Below are positions 1 through 8,416 of a DNA stretch of 64,000 bases, piece by piece. The notes beneath the pieces were generated by a model that searched no databases, was not told where the DNA came from, and worked only from the letters and a program-made list of their open reading frames with translations. Each line of letters opens with the position of its first letter. Positions within the stretch are counted from its first letter, which is position 1. Source of the stretch: an uncultured Flavobacteriaceae bacterium (GTDB lineage: Bacteria > Bacteroidota > Bacteroidia > Flavobacteriales > Flavobacteriaceae); contig CALHGE010000041.1 in assembly GCA_938029725.1 (NCBI GenBank), forward strand, positions 1 to 64,000. The letters run 5' to 3'. The position numbers were made by a program, and so were the translations under genes.

Positions 1-194
1 GGGAGTTGGTGGCTTACGCCGCCAAAAACGGAATTCCCGTACCCGGACTTTCAAATTCACTAACTTATTTTGATTCCTATACTTCCTCAAGATTGCCTTT
101 GAATCTAATTCAAGCACAACGTGATTATTTTGGGTCGCATACTTATGAGCGTTTAGACCGAGATGGAGTTTTTCATACGGAGTGGGAAGCATAA
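1..194 (+). CDS. gnd: 6-phosphogluconate dehydrogenase, C-terminal fragment (5' end outside window)
   Basis: Only the last ~63 residues lie in the window; the reading frame is open from the first base and stops at 192-194. The visible tail contains the conserved C-terminal helix segment with residues NSLTYFDSY, then [18 protein letters not shown] and a terminal EGxFHTEW-like ending, which is characteristic of decarboxylating 6-phosphogluconate dehydrogenase of the oxidative pentose phosphate pathway (6-phosphogluconate + NADP to ribulose 5-phosphate + CO2). The substrate-binding tail that reaches into the partner subunit is in this part. The NADP-binding and catalytic Lys regions cannot be seen. 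Confidence 0.9.
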   Translation, partial: ELVAYAAKNGIPVPGLSNSLTYFDSYTSSRLPLNLIQAQRDYFGSHTYERLDRDGVFHTEWEA

Positions 195-221
195 AAATTA
201 TAACGCAAATTCATTTTAATA

Positions 222-902
222 ATGAAACACATACTATTTTGCCTTTTTTCGATTTTTCTGTTATGTTCAATAAGTGCTCAGGAAAGTTTAAATATCGAGC
301 TAAAACAAACCTTAGATTCGATTCTTTACAAAGATCAAAAACTCCGAGAAATTTTGATGGGAGATATTGATGGAGCTGAAAAAGTGAAGATTTTAAAAGG
401 TTTTGGATTTACTGTAGAGGAGTTTGATAAACGAACGTGGCTTATTGTTAATCGCCAAGATAGTTTGAACTTAGTTGAAGTTGAAAAAATTATTCAAAAC
501 TATAAATACCCCGGAAAAAGCTTAGTCGGCGAGCCCACAAATGAAGCCGCTTGGTATGTAATTCAACACTCCGACAAAATAGAACAATACTTCCCCGTTA
601 TAGAGAAAGCAGGGAAAGATGGTGAACTTCCGAAGCGCTTGGTGGCAATGATGCAAGACCGAATGCTCATGAATCAAAACAGGCCACAAGTTTATGGCAC
701 TCAAGTAGCGGGTAGAAAATTAGGAGCAACGGATGAATGGTTTAATTTTGTTTGGCCTATTGAAGACCCTGAAAATGTTAACACTAGACGAAGAGAGGTT
801 GGGTTCACCAATTCCGTTGAAGAAAATGCCGAAAGAATGGAGGTAGAGTATCAAGTTTACACCATAAAACAAATTGATTCGATTTTGGATCAAAACAAGT
901 AA
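222..902 (+). CDS. exported DUF6624-type protein
   Basis: 226 residues with a clean signal peptide (MKHILFCLFSIFLL followed by CSISAQ) that ends in AQ, so the mature protein is probably periplasmic. The central part has AAWYVIQHSD, then EKAGKDGELPKRLVAMMQDR and QVYGTQ, the pattern I associate with the DUF6624 family of unknown function. It starts 27 nt after the gnd stop and its stop lies only 6 nt before the next gene, so the three may be co-transcribed. No catalytic residues can be assigned. The family call is by memory of conserved blocks and is moderately sure; the function is unknown. Confidence 0.7.
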   Translation: MKHILFCLFSIFLLCSISAQESLNIELKQTLDSILYKDQKLREILMGDIDGAEKVKILKGFGFTVEEFDKRTWLIVNRQDSLNLVEVEKIIQNYKYPGKSLVGEPTNEAAWYVIQHSDKIEQYFPVIEKAGKDGELPKRLVAMMQDRMLMNQNRPQVYGTQVAGRKLGATDEWFNFVWPIEDPENVNTRRREVGFTNSVEENAERMEVEYQVYTIKQIDSILDQNK

Positions 903-908
903 AGTACG

Positions 909-1259
909 TTGTCCAAAACCCAATACCACATCTACGTTATCGAACTCTCCAAAAAAGTATATACGCAGAACAGAAAATTTCGTGAAGCAAATCCTCAATT
1001 CAACGGGGTTTTGCAATGTTTATATGTGGGAATGACCAGTAAAACACCTAAGGAACGATTTGAACAACACAAATCGGGATACGTCAATAAAAAAGGACAT
1101 AAGCTTTCGGCAAACATTGTGCAGAAATACGGTTTGTATTTACGTGGAAGTCTTTTCCAACATATTGACCCCGTTACTAGCCGTGCTGAAGCGCTAAAAA
1201 TGGAAGAAAATTTAGCTTTAGAATTGCGAAGACAGGGCTATGCGGTTTGGTTTAATTAA
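909..1259 (+). CDS. GIY-YIG-like nuclease domain protein, TTG start
   Basis: 116 residues. The N-terminus reads HIYVIELS (the GIY strand equivalent) and about 30 residues later YVGMTSKTPKERFEQH (the YIG strand with the following conserved Arg), then a glutamate in MEENLALELRRQGY near the C-terminus, a possible catalytic Glu. This is the layout of small stand-alone GIY-YIG proteins (UvrC/SLX1-like fold). The frame has an in-frame stop at 900-902, so translation can only begin at TTG 909 or later; the first ATG, at 1032, would delete the GIY half. TTG is therefore chosen. It is 13 nt ahead of the next gene. DNA processing is possible, but the partner and substrate are unknown. Confidence 0.65.
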   Translation: MSKTQYHIYVIELSKKVYTQNRKFREANPQFNGVLQCLYVGMTSKTPKERFEQHKSGYVNKKGHKLSANIVQKYGLYLRGSLFQHIDPVTSRAEALKMEENLALELRRQGYAVWFN

Positions 1260-1273
1260 GTATTTTCGTTTTC

Positions 1274-2395
1274 ATGTCTGAAGGTCAAAAATTAAAAGAA
1301 ATTGCACTTCTATTTTTCAAACTAGGAAGCATTGCCTTTGGTGGTCCGGCAGCTCATATTGCCATGATGGAAGATGAAGTAGTTCGCAAAAGAAAGTGGA
1401 TGACCCAGGAACACTTTCTAGATCTGATGGGAGCTACGAATTTGATTCCAGGACCGAACTCTACCGAAATGACCATGCACTGCGGTCATGAACGAGCAGG
1501 TTGGAAAGGCCTATTTATTGCAGGGTTTTGTTTTATCTTTCCTGCAGTAGTTATTACCGGAATTTTTGCCTGGTTATATCAGCAATATGGACAACTACCA
1601 GAGGTCGAACCTTTTATTTACGGAATCAAACCTGCCGTAATTGCAATCATTATTATGGCAGCGTATAAGCTTGGTAAGAAAGCGGTTAAGAATACAATGT
1701 TAGCCATTCTCGGTATTGCCGCAATAGTAATTTGTCTTTTTGGAGTCAATGAAATCATTGTGCTTTTCGGCTGCGGGTTGGTCGGACTCCTCATTTATTT
1801 CATAACGAACAAAAGCAATACACTAAATATCTTTGTTCCGTTTTTGCTTTTTCAAGGGGTTTCTGAAACTTCCATTAGCAACATTAAAATACTCCTAACT
1901 TTTCTGAAAATAGGAGCAATTCTCTATGGAAGTGGTTATGTACTTTTTGCTTTTCTTGATGCTGAATTAGTAGCCAACGGGTGGCTGACTCGCCAAGAAC
2001 TGATTGATGCAGTAGCAGTGGGGCAAATAACTCCGGGGCCTGTATTATCGACCGCAACTTTTATCGGTTGGCAGTTGAATGGAGTATCGGGTGCACTTCT
2101 TGCAACTATAGGCATTTTTCTTCCCTCCTTTTTGTTTGTCTTGTTGCTGAACCCTTTGATTCCCAAAATGAGGAAATCAAAAATAATGCGTGCCATTTTA
2201 GATGCTGTAAACGTTGCCGCAGTTGCTTTGATTGTAGAGGTATGTATTCAAATGTCAAAAGATACGCTTACGGATTGGCGCACAATTTTAATAGCTATTA
2301 TCAGCATAGCCACGGTTTTCATATTCAAAAAAGTAAACAGTGCATACATTGTTTTAGGAGGAGCATTGCTAGGCTATTTACTTAGCTTTTTTTAG
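1274..2395 (+). CDS. chrA: ChrA-family chromate/anion transporter, two CHR domains
   Basis: 373 residues, an integral membrane protein with two tandem CHR domains as in long-chain ChrA. The N-terminal half has FGGPAAHIAMM and NLIPGPNSTEM; the C-terminal half has the matching GYVLFAFLD and GQITPGPVLSTATFIG. Both repeated PGP signatures of the family are present, and about ten hydrophobic segments are seen. Long ChrA proteins move chromate (or a sulfate-like anion) across the inner membrane. No chromate resistance regulator is nearby, so the true substrate is uncertain. It follows the GIY-YIG gene by 14 nt and ends at a bidirectional hairpin shared with carB, which converges on it. Confidence 0.85.
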   Translation: MSEGQKLKEIALLFFKLGSIAFGGPAAHIAMMEDEVVRKRKWMTQEHFLDLMGATNLIPGPNSTEMTMHCGHERAGWKGLFIAGFCFIFPAVVITGIFAWLYQQYGQLPEVEPFIYGIKPAVIAIIIMAAYKLGKKAVKNTMLAILGIAAIVICLFGVNEIIVLFGCGLVGLLIYFITNKSNTLNIFVPFLLFQGVSETSISNIKILLTFLKIGAILYGSGYVLFAFLDAELVANGWLTRQELIDAVAVGQITPGPVLSTATFIGWQLNGVSGALLATIGIFLPSFLFVLLLNPLIPKMRKSKIMRAILDAVNVAAVALIVEVCIQMSKDTLTDWRTILIAIISIATVFIFKKVNSAYIVLGGALLGYLLSFF

Positions 2396-2408
2396 TATAT
2401 ACCATAAA

Positions 2409-2443
2409 AAAACGCCAAACTCCTAGATAGAATTTGGCGTTTT
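2409..2443. terminator. bidirectional intrinsic terminator between chrA and carB
   Basis: Perfect 11-bp inverted repeat: AAAACGCCAAA at 2409-2419 and TTTGGCGTTTT at 2433-2443, with a 13-nt loop. A-rich bases precede it and T-rich bases follow it, so it can act on both converging genes. Confidence 0.85.
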
Positions 2444-2463
2444 CCATTTAAAGTTCGAAAAGT

Positions 2464-5316
2464 CTATTTGGATAAATACATCTTTCTTCGTCCGTAGAGC
2501 TCATAAAACTCATCATCCTTTAAACTATCAATAAATAATATACTTTCCCCTGTACTCTTCATTTCAGGGCCTAAGTTCTTATTTACATTCGGGAATTTAT
2601 TAAAAGAGAAAACCGGTTGTTTGATGGCAAAACCATCCAACCGTGGATTGAAGTCAAAGTCTTTTACCTTCTTTTCGCCCAACATCACTTTAGTAGCATA
2701 ATTCACATAGGGTTCTTTATATGCTTTCGCAATAAAAGGAACTGTTCTAGAGGCCCTTGGGTTTGCTTCAATGATATAAACCATATCATCTTTGATAGCA
2801 AACTGAATGTTAATTAAACCTACAGTATTCAAGGCTAAAGCAATCTTCTTCGTATGGTCTTTGATTTGTTGCATTACAAATTCCCCTAAATTAAAAGGAG
2901 GAAGTGTCGCATTTGAATCCCCTGAGTGAATACCACAAGGTTCAATATGCTCCATGATTCCGATAATGTAAACATCTTTCCCATCACAAATGGCATCTGC
3001 TTCCGCTTCGATTGCTCCGTCTAAATAATGATCTAGAAGGAGTTTGTTATTTGGGATCTTACGTAGTAAATCCACCACATGTTCTTCAAGTTCTTCTTTG
3101 TTAATTACAATTTTCATTCCTTGACCTCCTAATACATATGAAGGTCTCACTAATAATGGGAAATCTAATTCGTCAGCAAGAGCTAATGCTTCATCTGCGG
3201 TTTCTGCAATTCCAAATTGTGGAAAAGGAATATCATTCTCTTTCAATAAATTAGAAAAACTTCCTCGATCTTCAGCTAAATCCAAAGATTCGAAACTAGT
3301 TCCAATAATTTTAATTCCGTATTTTGAAAGTTTTTCTGCCAACTTCAAAGCAGTCTGCCCACCTAACTGCACAATAACACCTTCAGGTTTTTCATGTCTG
3401 ATAATATCATAAATGTGCTCCCAGAAAACAGGTTCAAAATATAATTTATCAGCAGTATCGAAATCCGTCGAAACGGTTTCGGGGTTGCAGTTGATCATTA
3501 TAGTTTCATAACCGCATTCCGCGGCAGCCAATACCCCGTGCACACAACAGTAGTCAAATTCGATCCCCTGCCCTATTCTGTTAGGTCCTGAACCTAGTAC
3601 CACAATCTTTTTCTTGTCGGTAACAATACTATCATTCGCTACATAACGTTCCCCTTCAGGAGTTTCAATCTCTGCTTCAAATGTCGAATAATAGTAAGGT
3701 GTCATCGCCTTAAATTCCGCAGCACAAGTATCAACTAACTTGTATACTCGATTGATATTCAGTTCTGTCCTTTTGTTATACACTTCGCTTTCATAACAAT
3801 CTAACATGTGGGCAATCTGCCGGTCAGCGAATCCTTTTTGCTTGGCTTCCAGTAGCAATTCCTTTGAAAGACTAGCGATTGTATACTGTGAAATTTCTTT
3901 TTCCAATTGATGCAGCTCTTCGTATTGTTTCAAGAACCACATATCAATTTTTGTAATCTCGTGGATACGACTCAAAGGAATTCCCATTTGAATAGCATCG
4001 TAAATCACAAAAACCCTATCCCAACTAGGAATGGTCAGTTTACTAATAATCTGATCATAGTTCTTGTAGCCTTTTCCATCAGCTCCTAATCCGTTTCTTT
4101 TAATTTCTAGGGATTGTGTTGCTTTATGAAGTGCTTCCTGAAAAGAACGGCCTATTCCCATTACTTCACCAACCGACTTCATCTGAAGACCTAAGGTTCT
4201 ATCAGAACCTTCAAATTTGTCGAAATTCCAACGTGGAATCTTCACAATAACATAATCCAAAGTTGGTTCAAATAGCGCTGAAGTTGATTTTGTAATCTGA
4301 TTATCGAGCTCATCCAAAGAATATCCGATAGCCAATTTTGTTGCGATTTTTGCAATAGGATACCCAGTTGCTTTTGAAGCCAATGCTGATGAACGTGATA
4401 CACGCGGGTTAATTTCAATCGCAATAATTTCCTCTTTCTCATCAGGACTCACTGCAAATTGCACATTACATCCACCTTCAAAATCACCAATACTACGCAT
4501 CATATGAATGGCCATATCACGCATTTTTTGATAGGTTTTGTCAGAAAGCGTCATGGCAGGAGCTACTGTGATAGAATCTCCAGTATGAATTCCCATCGGG
4601 TCCATATTTTCAATAGCACAAATAATAACAACATTATCATTCTTATCACGAAGAAGCTCAAGCTCAAATTCCTTCCAGCCCATCATGGCCTTGTCGATCA
4701 TCACCTCGTGAATCGGAGAAATTTCTAATCCGCGACTTAATAGCTCATCAAAATCCTCTGGATCATAAACAATTGAAGCCCCGGCGCCACCCAAAGTATA
4801 CGAAGCTCGGATTACTAAAGGAAATCCAAACTCTTGGGCAATCTCTTTTCCTTTTAAAAATGAAGTTGCCGTTGCTTGTGGTGCCATGCCAACACCAATT
4901 TCCAACATTAACTCTCTAAATTTTTCACGATCTTCTGTAATGTTGATAGCAGCAATATCAACACCAATCATATCAACATCAAAATCTTCCCAAATACCTT
5001 TTTCGTCGGCTTCAATACATAGATTCAAAGCGGTTTGTCCGCCCATCGTAGGCAGTACTGCATCAATCTGTGGGTGTTCTTTCAAAATCTCAATAATCGA
5101 TTTTGTTGTCAAAGGCTTCAAATAAACGTGATCCGCCATTGACGGATCGGTCATTATCGTTGCTGGATTGCTATTAATTAAGATGGTTTCGATTCCATCT
5201 TCACGCAGCGAACGCAGGGATTGCGAACCTGCATAATCAAATTCACAGGCTTGACCAATTACAATTGGTCCAGAACCAATAATTAAAACGGATTTTAAAT
5301 CTTCTCTTTTTGGCAT
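2464..5316 (-). CDS. carB: carbamoyl-phosphate synthase large subunit, short form without MGS domain
   Basis: 950 residues. It makes carbamoyl phosphate from bicarbonate, ATP and ammonia supplied by CarA, for arginine and pyrimidine synthesis. Both homologous ATP-grasp halves are present: the first begins MPKREDLKSVLIIGSGPIVIG and has GASIV and EINPRVSRSSALASKATG; the second begins VVLGSGPNRIGQGIEFDYC and has EANPRASRTVPFIAKA. The protein ends about 15 residues after the block PEMKSTGESILFIDSL, where the E. coli enzyme (about 1073 residues) continues into the MGS-like allosteric domain. That domain, which binds UMP and ornithine, is therefore absent. No frameshift or downstream remnant is seen in the 20 bp before the terminator, so this looks like the native end. 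carA is not in the window. Confidence 0.97.
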   Translation of the reverse strand: MPKREDLKSVLIIGSGPIVIGQACEFDYAGSQSLRSLREDGIETILINSNPATIMTDPSMADHVYLKPLTTKSIIEILKEHPQIDAVLPTMGGQTALNLCIEADEKGIWEDFDVDMIGVDIAAINITEDREKFRELMLEIGVGMAPQATATSFLKGKEIAQEFGFPLVIRASYTLGGAGASIVYDPEDFDELLSRGLEISPIHEVMIDKAMMGWKEFELELLRDKNDNVVIICAIENMDPMGIHTGDSITVAPAMTLSDKTYQKMRDMAIHMMRSIGDFEGGCNVQFAVSPDEKEEIIAIEINPRVSRSSALASKATGYPIAKIATKLAIGYSLDELDNQITKSTSALFEPTLDYVIVKIPRWNFDKFEGSDRTLGLQMKSVGEVMGIGRSFQEALHKATQSLEIKRNGLGADGKGYKNYDQIISKLTIPSWDRVFVIYDAIQMGIPLSRIHEITKIDMWFLKQYEELHQLEKEISQYTIASLSKELLLEAKQKGFADRQIAHMLDCYESEVYNKRTELNINRVYKLVDTCAAEFKAMTPYYYSTFEAEIETPEGERYVANDSIVTDKKKIVVLGSGPNRIGQGIEFDYCCVHGVLAAAECGYETIMINCNPETVSTDFDTADKLYFEPVFWEHIYDIIRHEKPEGVIVQLGGQTALKLAEKLSKYGIKIIGTSFESLDLAEDRGSFSNLLKENDIPFPQFGIAETADEALALADELDFPLLVRPSYVLGGQGMKIVINKEELEEHVVDLLRKIPNNKLLLDHYLDGAIEAEADAICDGKDVYIIGIMEHIEPCGIHSGDSNATLPPFNLGEFVMQQIKDHTKKIALALNTVGLINIQFAIKDDMVYIIEANPRASRTVPFIAKAYKEPYVNYATKVMLGEKKVKDFDFNPRLDGFAIKQPVFSFNKFPNVNKNLGPEMKSTGESILFIDSLKDDEFYELYGRRKMYLSK

Positions 5317-5378
5317 GTGCTCTAATGTACTTTAGTAGTTGAAATATAGGGTGTTACGAGTAATTATGGCATAAAAAA

Positions 5379-5408
5379 AAGGTGCTACTTTCGAAAAAGT
5401 AACACCTT
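5379..5408 (-). terminator. intrinsic terminator of rpmH (UUCG loop)
   Basis: On the minus strand a 13-bp stem (arms 5396-5408 and 5379-5391; one G-U pair) closes a UUCG tetraloop and runs directly into an eight-U tract (A-run 5373-5380). It lies 25 bp past the rpmH stop and separates rpmH from carB. Confidence 0.9.
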
Positions 5409-5433
5409 CTATATTTTAAAAATATGCAATCAT

Positions 5434-5601
5434 TTATTTTTTGTGTCTTGTCTCAGAGGATACACTAAGTTTTTTTCTTCCTTTAGCTCTTCTTCTAGCT
5501 AGAACTTTTCTTCCATTCACGGAAGCCATACGTTCTCTGAAACCATGCTTGTTCTTTCTCTTTCTCTTTGATGGCTGATATGTTCTCTTTTGACCTGGCA
5601 T
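5434..5601 (-). CDS. rpmH: 50S ribosomal protein L34
   Basis: 55 residues, shorter than most listed open frames. The protein begins [15 protein letters not shown], followed by NKHGFRERM, then [17 protein letters not shown] and a TRHKK end. These blocks are diagnostic of L34, the small basic protein of the large ribosomal subunit. The ATG at 5599-5601 places the QPS motif at the usual distance from the N-terminus (one or two residues longer than many homologues). It has its own promoter at 5657-5687 and its own terminator at 5379-5408. dnaA and rnpA, linked to rpmH in many bacteria, are not adjacent, which is usual in Bacteroidota. Confidence 0.97.
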   Translation of the reverse strand: MPGQKRTYQPSKRKRKNKHGFRERMASVNGRKVLARRRAKGRKKLSVSSETRHKK

Positions 5602-5656
5602 TGTTGAATACTTTTCTTAGTTGTATGTCTTACAGAACGACCTGTAAAACTGGGCG

Positions 5657-5687
5657 CAAATATACAAAGAGTTTTTGCTTTGCCAAA
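5657..5687 (-). promoter_or_regulatory. rpmH promoter, Bacteroidota housekeeping type
   Basis: On the minus strand TTTG (5684-5687), a 19-nt spacer, then TATATTTG (5657-5664), an exact match to TAnnTTTG. The predicted start of transcription is about 50 nt before the rpmH ATG. Confidence 0.8.
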
Positions 5688-5743
5688 TACAATTGAAAAA
5701 TAATTTTTACATAATTGCCTGCTCCGCACAAGAAGGTTTTTAT

Positions 5744-5751
5744 TACTTTTG
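5744..5751 (+). promoter_or_regulatory. -7 element TACTTTTG upstream of the TPR membrane protein
   Basis: Exact match to TAnnTTTG, 76 nt before the ATG at 5828. No good -33 TTTG lies at the usual distance (an ATTG is 26 nt upstream), so the call is moderate. Confidence 0.5.
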
Positions 5752-5827
5752 CCCTTACCCGATTTCAGGTGCATAATGGGGCAAATAAAATGCCTTTACC
5801 GACCACAAACCTAATTTAACAATTACT

Positions 5828-6343
5828 ATGTTCAATAAAATTTTTAAACTAATCATAGCTGGCCTTATCATTGCCTATGCAATTTACCAATTTATTGAAG
5901 GGGAAATAGGAAATGGCATATTTCTTATTTTACTCTCTTTGATTTTTATCTTCTTATATTTTAGAAATGAAATGATCTTGTTAGCTTTTCTGCGAATGCG
6001 GAAACAAGATATGATTGGCACCCAGAAATGGTTAAGCAAAATCAATAGCCCAGAAACGGCATTGACTATAAAGCAACAAGGCTATTATAATTATTTACAC
6101 GGAATTATCTTTTCACAAACAAACCTTACCCAAGCGGAGAAATATTTCAAAAAAGCCTTAAAATTAGGGTTGACGATGGATTATGATGTCGCTATGGCCA
6201 AACTTAGTTTGGCAGGTATCGCTATGCAAAAACGTCGTAAAAGAGAAGCTACTACCCTACTTCAGGAAGCTAAGAAGCTGGATAAGAATAAGATGTTAAC
6301 GGAGCAGATTAAAATGATGCAGCAGCAGATGAAGAAAATCTAG
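5828..6343 (+). CDS. small membrane protein with TPR-like cytosolic tail
   Basis: 171 residues. Two hydrophobic segments (about residues 5-22 and 28-46) are followed by a charged helical region. AEKYFKKALKLGL and a second helix pair rich in Ala/Leu look like one or two tetratricopeptide-type repeats, and the C-terminus is a Lys/Gln-rich helix (QMMQQQMKKI-like). Such proteins scaffold partners at the inner membrane, but no partner is evident. It stands alone between the rpmH promoter region and a strong terminator. The function is unknown; I recognise the layout rather than the family. Confidence 0.7.
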   Translation: MFNKIFKLIIAGLIIAYAIYQFIEGEIGNGIFLILLSLIFIFLYFRNEMILLAFLRMRKQDMIGTQKWLSKINSPETALTIKQQGYYNYLHGIIFSQTNLTQAEKYFKKALKLGLTMDYDVAMAKLSLAGIAMQKRRKREATTLLQEAKKLDKNKMLTEQIKMMQQQMKKI

Positions 6344-6362
6344 TCTTCCGTTAGATGGATAA

Positions 6363-6402
6363 AAAAAACGCCCATTTTACTGAAGTAAAATGGGCGTTTT
6401 TT
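6363..6402 (+). terminator. strong intrinsic terminator
   Basis: 18-bp perfect stem around a TGAA loop: the arms contain ACGCCCATTTTAC (6368-6380) and its complement (6385-6397), extended by A6 and T6. It follows the TPR-like gene by 20 nt, and the symmetric A/T tails allow function on both strands. Confidence 0.9.
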
Positions 6403-6430
6403 AAAAGGTATTTGTCTGAAAATCAGAAAA

Positions 6431-6512
6431 CCCACCCACAAGGGGAGGTATCGCTATTATAAAATTTTTAGAATGGAAAAATCTAAGTATCGTCCAAGTA
6501 AAAATAGCGATA
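6431..6512. repeat. degenerate intergenic repeat remnant
   Basis: The GC-rich string CCCACCCACAAGGGGAGGT (6431-6449) is out of character for this AT-rich spacer. It resembles the AAGGGAAGGTTGCGAC string at 17185-17200. A 10-bp inverted repeat, TATCGCTATT (6449-6458) and AATAGCGATA (6503-6512), follows. It is probably a decayed copy of a non-coding interspersed repeat; no coding frame is seen in 6344-6571. Confidence 0.35.
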
Positions 6513-6571
6513 AGTAAAATGCATGTGTTGTATAGCTGCTAAATTTTTTAATCCAAATACCTAACTTTCAT

Positions 6572-7519
6572 TTATTTAGATTCCTTATAATATCCTTTAT
6601 TAGGAATCTCAATAGTATACTTCTTTCCTGAAGCATTATTCAAATGCGGTTCACGCAACCAAGGATTATGTCTTTTTAGTACCTTATAGTTGATTCCGTA
6701 CTCATTTGCAAAATCGGCAAAGTTTACAACAGGGCTTGTTACTTCAACATTAAAAGTTGGGACTGCAGAATAGAGGTCCTTTTTTTGAATATCAAAACCA
6801 TATTTCTCAGGGTGACTTAAGATTTCCTTTATAGCCATAATTCTAAAAACGTATCGACCAGTTTCTTGCCCTAATAACAGGTCGTAGTAATCCTTCACCT
6901 TTTGTATTCTTAGGTATTTATCAACTGACCCTGTTCCTGTATTATAGGTTGCTGCCGCCAAGGTCCAAGTACCATATTTCTTTTTGTACTTATTTAGATA
7001 CCTACAAGCAACTTCAGTAGATTTTTCTAAATGGTAACGTTCATCAACATTGTCATTAATTTCTAAACCGTACTCCTTGCCCGTGGCTTTCATGATTTGC
7101 CAAAAACCAGTTGCTCTGGCACCAGAAACTACATTATCTAATCCGCTTTCTGCAACTGCTAAATATTTAAAATCATCAGGTATACCATTTTTAGCTAAAA
7201 TTGGCTCGATAATTGGAAAAAACTTATTGGCACGCTTCATTAATAACAAGGCATTTGACTGCCAATACGTGTTTACTAAAAACTCACGATCAACACGTTC
7301 CATAATCTCAGGGTCTTCCTGAGGAACTGGCTCGCCAGCAAAATTTAAATTTTCAGGAATATCAATAGCAGATATACGATAGCCTTCAGAAACATTTTTC
7401 TCAACTTCATTTTCCGCTACATCATTTGCATCATCCGCTTTTGATTGCATAGCAAATACTAAAGTGCTTGCTACAAAAAGGACCCCTAAGCCCATCAAAA
7501 TGTTTTTAATAATCTTCAT
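6572..7519 (-). CDS. lytic transglycosylase (SLT domain), exported
   Basis: 315 residues. It cleaves the MurNAc-GlcNAc bond of peptidoglycan to give 1,6-anhydro ends. The N-terminus has a hydrophobic signal (residues 5-24), then an acidic linker to about residue 70. The SLT fold spans about residues 100-240: the catalytic Glu is E124 in AVAESGLDN, followed by GARATGFWQIM and the AAATYNTGTGSVDKYL block, as in MltD-type enzymes. The C-terminal ~60 residues (KYGINYKVLKRHNPWLREPHL) look like a LysM-like or wall-binding segment ending in IEIPNKGYYK. It sits in the periplasm, likely anchored. It is monocistronic and faces away from the hydrolase that follows. Confidence 0.9.
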   Translation of the reverse strand: MKIIKNILMGLGVLFVASTLVFAMQSKADDANDVAENEVEKNVSEGYRISAIDIPENLNFAGEPVPQEDPEIMERVDREFLVNTYWQSNALLLMKRANKFFPIIEPILAKNGIPDDFKYLAVAESGLDNVVSGARATGFWQIMKATGKEYGLEINDNVDERYHLEKSTEVACRYLNKYKKKYGTWTLAAATYNTGTGSVDKYLRIQKVKDYYDLLLGQETGRYVFRIMAIKEILSHPEKYGFDIQKKDLYSAVPTFNVEVTSPVVNFADFANEYGINYKVLKRHNPWLREPHLNNASGKKYTIEIPNKGYYKESK

Positions 7520-7588
7520 TGCTATTGATTTATTTGATTGTTCAAAGGTATAGAACGCATTCTAAACTACAACTTATATAAAACTCAT

Positions 7589-8251
7589 TTATTCCAAAAT
7601 AATTGCAGGCAAATGCTCATTAAACCATTTCGCACGGTGAATGATCATGGTATGTGTTCCATTTCTAACAGGAATACAATCCTTAATATTCTCAATTGGA
7701 AAAATAGCGTCTTTTTCGCCATGAATGTGCACCAAGCATTCTGGGCAATAGGAAGGTTTCCAATTGACAATTTGGTCTATTGACCAATCTATATAATATT
7801 TGTCCTTTACAGAAAGGTATTCCTCATAAAGTTCTAATCGCTTGTGTACCGTTTCTCCAAAAGCATATTTAGCCAAAAGCTCAACATTATTAACCAAACC
7901 AGTAGGAAGTAACTTATGAATCTTTGTGTATTTAGCAAAAAGCATCCGTTTGGGTAATTCCGATGCGAGTTTAACACTAGAAACAACAATCACCTTTCTC
8001 GTCTTGACGTGTCTTGCCATTTCCTGAACAAGCATTCCGCCGAAAGAGACACCTACCAAAACGATATTTTCATGGTTAATACTTTTCGCCATTTTTAAAG
8101 CATATTCCGAAAGTGTCATATTTTTCTCCGGAACAAACCATGATAATAAATGTTGCTTAAACTGGTCTTCAGGAAGTTTAATATGTTTAAAAATTGATGG
8201 GTTCGCAGCCATTCCTGGCATAAAGTAAACATGAATTCTATTGTCAATCAT
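7589..8251 (-). CDS. alpha/beta hydrolase
   Basis: 220 residues with no signal peptide, so cytoplasmic. The N-terminus carries YFMPGMAANPSIF (oxyanion-side loop) and the nucleophile elbow is GVSFGGMLVQEM, i.e. G-x-S-x-G with Ser at about residue 93. A likely acid is the Asp in HIHGEKDAIFP, and the catalytic His is in RNGTHTMII near the C-terminus. This gives a complete Ser-Asp-His triad. Small hydrolases of this kind act on esters or thioesters, but the substrate cannot be read from the sequence. The ATG at 8249-8251 starts right at the first beta-strand. Confidence 0.8.
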   Translation of the reverse strand: MIDNRIHVYFMPGMAANPSIFKHIKLPEDQFKQHLLSWFVPEKNMTLSEYALKMAKSINHENIVLVGVSFGGMLVQEMARHVKTRKVIVVSSVKLASELPKRMLFAKYTKIHKLLPTGLVNNVELLAKYAFGETVHKRLELYEEYLSVKDKYYIDWSIDQIVNWKPSYCPECLVHIHGEKDAIFPIENIKDCIPVRNGTHTMIIHRAKWFNEHLPAIILE

Positions 8252-8355
8252 ATGTTGAAATACAAGGTTTTACTAGGAAATTTGCAATTTTTTTAGTAAT
8301 TTCGGAAACTGCTTTAAAAAAAGCATCAAGTGTTTACCCTTTGTAAAAGTATATA

Positions 8356-8387
8356 AAATTACGGTTCGAGAACTCCGTAATTTTTTT
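8356..8387 (+). terminator. orphan terminator-like hairpin in the leader of the GNAT gene
   Basis: 9-bp stem AAATTACGG (8356-8364) / CCGTAATTT (8375-8383), a 10-nt loop and a run of T (8381-8387). No forward gene lies upstream (the neighbour is divergent), so it would end a short leader or small RNA about 30 nt before the ATG at 8417. Confidence 0.55.
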
Positions 8388-8416
8388 GTCTTAAACCAAC
8401 TTTAAAATCAGACTAT

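Noticed and set aside
5517..5774. 85-residue reverse open frame over rpmH
   Set aside because: It overlaps the L34 gene in another frame and spans its promoter; no family match.
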